A DNA stretch of 15,695 nucleotides, from NCBI GenBank assembly GCA_009778425.1, contig WRJU01000237.1, positions 1 to 15,695 of the forward strand. Direction: 5' to 3'. The position numbers and the translations under genes are program-made. Source of the stretch: Pseudomonadota bacterium (GTDB taxonomy: Bacteria > Pseudomonadota > Gammaproteobacteria > Burkholderiales > Rhodocyclaceae). The first letter of the stretch is position 1. Each line of letters starts with the position of its first letter. Shown one piece after another: positions 14,736 to 15,695 of this stretch. The notes beneath the pieces were generated by a model. It saw only the letters and a list, made by a program, of their open reading frames with translations. It searched no databases and was not told the origin of the DNA.

Positions 14736-14833
14736 GAAAACCGGCATTTTTCTTTCCTGTTTTTCTGCTCGCAGTTTGACGCCTCGAATGCCAAGACTGC
14801 GCGCGGGCAAGCCTTGAAATGGTTTGTTCATGG

Positions 14834-14860
14834 AAAACGTAAAAAAGTCGCGTTTTTTTG
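14834..14860 (+). terminator. Weak AT-rich terminator candidate after deaD
   Basis: AAAACG (14834-14839)/CGTTTT (14851-14856) with an 11-nt loop is followed by a T-run. It is the best hairpin I see in the 100 bp after deaD, but the stem is weak. It could equally be AT-rich promoter-upstream DNA for the phasin gene. Confidence 0.3.
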
Positions 14861-14882
14861 TCCAGTGCATAATGCTTTAGGC

Positions 14883-14911
14883 TTGCTCTGTCACTCGGAC
14901 GAACGCATAAT
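14883..14911 (+). promoter_or_regulatory. Sigma-70-type promoter of the phasin gene
   Basis: TTGCTC (14883-14888), an exact 17-bp spacer and CATAAT (14906-14911) lie about 95 bp before the phasin ATG. GCATAATG occurs at 14867-14874 and again at 14905-14912, so the -10 region is duplicated 38 bp upstream. A PhaR-type regulator may act here, but no known operator was recognised. Confidence 0.55.
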
Positions 14912-15004
14912 GAAAAACTCGGCTCGGGAGAATTGTTCAGAGTCGTTTCCATGCGGCATAAACAAATTATACCGCCGTGTTTAACACACTCATGAGGGAT
15001 CGAT

Positions 15005-15532
15005 ATGGCAGCCAAACCGGAACAGGTCAACGAAATACAGAAGAAGAGTCTCGAAGCGGCTGTGCAACTTGCGCAGCTATCCATTGAGAACACGCAGCGC
15101 GTCATTGAAGTGCAGGTTGCCGTTGCCAAGTCGCTGTTCGAAGATAGCGTCAACAACGCCAAGGCCCTTAGTGGAATCAAGAATCCTCAGGACGCCGTTC
15201 AGCTCCGCACGCGTTTTGCGCAAAACTCTGCCGAAAAGGTTTTCGCCGGTGCGCGCGAAATCGCCGAAATTGCCGCCAAGGCTCAGTCCCAGATCGGCAA
15301 ACTCGTCGGCGAGCAACTCACCAATAGCAGCGCTGAGATTCTCGAAACCATTCAACAAATGTTCAAGGGTCTGCCCATTACCGACCAGAACACGATGAAT
15401 GCCCTTCAGAACACCCTGAACACAACCCGCACTGCCGTGGAGCAGCTTACCCGCGTGTCATCCGAGGCTTTCCAGGCTTTTACGCAGGTGCCGGTTTCCG
15501 CTACAACGGGAAAAAGCCGTACCACCAAGTAA
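15005..15532 (+). CDS. phaP: Phasin (polyhydroxyalkanoate granule protein)
   Basis: The 175-residue, mostly helical, Ala/Gln-rich protein matches the phasin family: KKSLEAAVQLAQLSIENTQR near the start, then SLFEDSVNNAKALSGIKNPQD and later TRTAVEQLTRVSSEAFQAF. Phasins coat intracellular polyhydroxyalkanoate granules, controlling granule size and number. No signal peptide or cysteine is present, and the C-terminus is a short basic Ser/Thr tail. ATG 15005 follows GAGGG at 14994-14998. It is a single gene with its own likely promoter and a long perfect hairpin after the stop. This implies that the organism stores PHA, although no synthase gene is in the window. Confidence 0.94.
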   Translation: MAAKPEQVNEIQKKSLEAAVQLAQLSIENTQRVIEVQVAVAKSLFEDSVNNAKALSGIKNPQDAVQLRTRFAQNSAEKVFAGAREIAEIAAKAQSQIGKLVGEQLTNSSAEILETIQQMFKGLPITDQNTMNALQNTLNTTRTAVEQLTRVSSEAFQAFTQVPVSATTGKSRTTK

Positions 15533-15551
15533 TACGGGAGGCGAGTCCGCA

Positions 15552-15590
15552 ATAACGAACAACGGCGCGAAAAGCGCCGTTGTTCGTTAT
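15552..15590 (+). terminator. Perfect 17-bp hairpin after the phasin gene
   Basis: ATAACGAACAACGGCGC (15552-15568) pairs without mismatch with 15574-15590 around a GAAAA loop (GNRA-like). No T-run follows (ACAGGG), so it may act as an mRNA 3' stabiliser, an inefficient terminator or a bidirectional structure. It starts 19 bp after the stop codon. Confidence 0.75.
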
Positions 15591-15641
15591 ACAGGGTTAA
15601 AAATGCGCTAGAGCGATTTTGGTTCAAGTCTGTACATTCTT

Positions 15642-15695
15642 ATCCCTCTCCCCTTGTGGGAGAGGGTGCCCCGCAGGGGCGGGAGAGGGGGATGG
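15642..15695. repeat. REP-like GC-rich palindromic element, cut by the window edge
   Basis: CCCTCTCCC (15644-15652)/GGGAGAGGG (15658-15666) is followed by GCCCC/GGGGC (15668-15672, 15676-15680). A further GGGAGAGGGGGA copy then follows that could pair with the first arm instead. This style of purine/pyrimidine palindrome is common as a dispersed intergenic repeat in proteobacteria. Its right end lies outside the window. Confidence 0.65.

Overview
The window reads as chromosome of a motile betaproteobacterium, probably of the Rhodocyclales/Nitrosomonadales type. This rests on the moderately high GC content, short (272-residue) flagellins with flaG-fliD-fliS downstream, a PEP-CTERM surface protein, a phasin (so polyhydroxyalkanoate storage), and the style of the CspA, Pgk and HtpX proteins. 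The genus cannot be fixed from sequence reading alone. All functional calls come from recognising protein families and motifs by eye.

Layout. (1) 1-749, minus strand: a TPR-repeat protein that runs off the left edge. (2) 750-5391, plus strand: a late-flagellar block with two paralogous flagellin genes, flaG, fliD (filament cap) and fliS (flagellin export chaperone). The two flagellins appear to be under different sigma factors: a sigma-54-type -24/-12 element before the first and a sigma-28-type element before the second. (3) 5392-7280: an AT-richer accessory stretch with a HigA-type antitoxin cut off before its DNA-binding half, a 42-bp tandem repeat, a stand-alone BrnA-like small protein with a palindrome at its putative promoter, and a PEP-CTERM exported protein closed by a strong terminator. 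(4) 7460-8326: htpX membrane protease. (5) 8329-10500, minus strand: phosphoglycerate kinase followed by an alpha/beta hydrolase, convergent with htpX. (6) 10745-14735, plus strand: a YjgR/DUF853 HerA-like ATPase, a cold-shock protein, an unusual palindrome-within-palindrome hairpin, and a DeaD/CsdA-type DEAD-box RNA helicase. (7) 15005-15532: phasin, with a long perfect hairpin after it and a REP-like GC-rich palindrome at the right edge.

How it fits together. FliD, FliS, FlaG and the flagellins build and regulate the distal filament. CspA and the DEAD-box helicase are both RNA-structure remodelers of the cold response, and the hairpin between them, with no evident separate promoter for the helicase, suggests coupled control. 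The rest is housekeeping (glycolysis, membrane quality control, carbon storage). I found no large undescribed multi-gene system. The most interesting points are the cspA-deaD intergenic hairpin, the two-sigma flagellin pair with a 68-bp identical tract, and the decayed or orphan antitoxin region.
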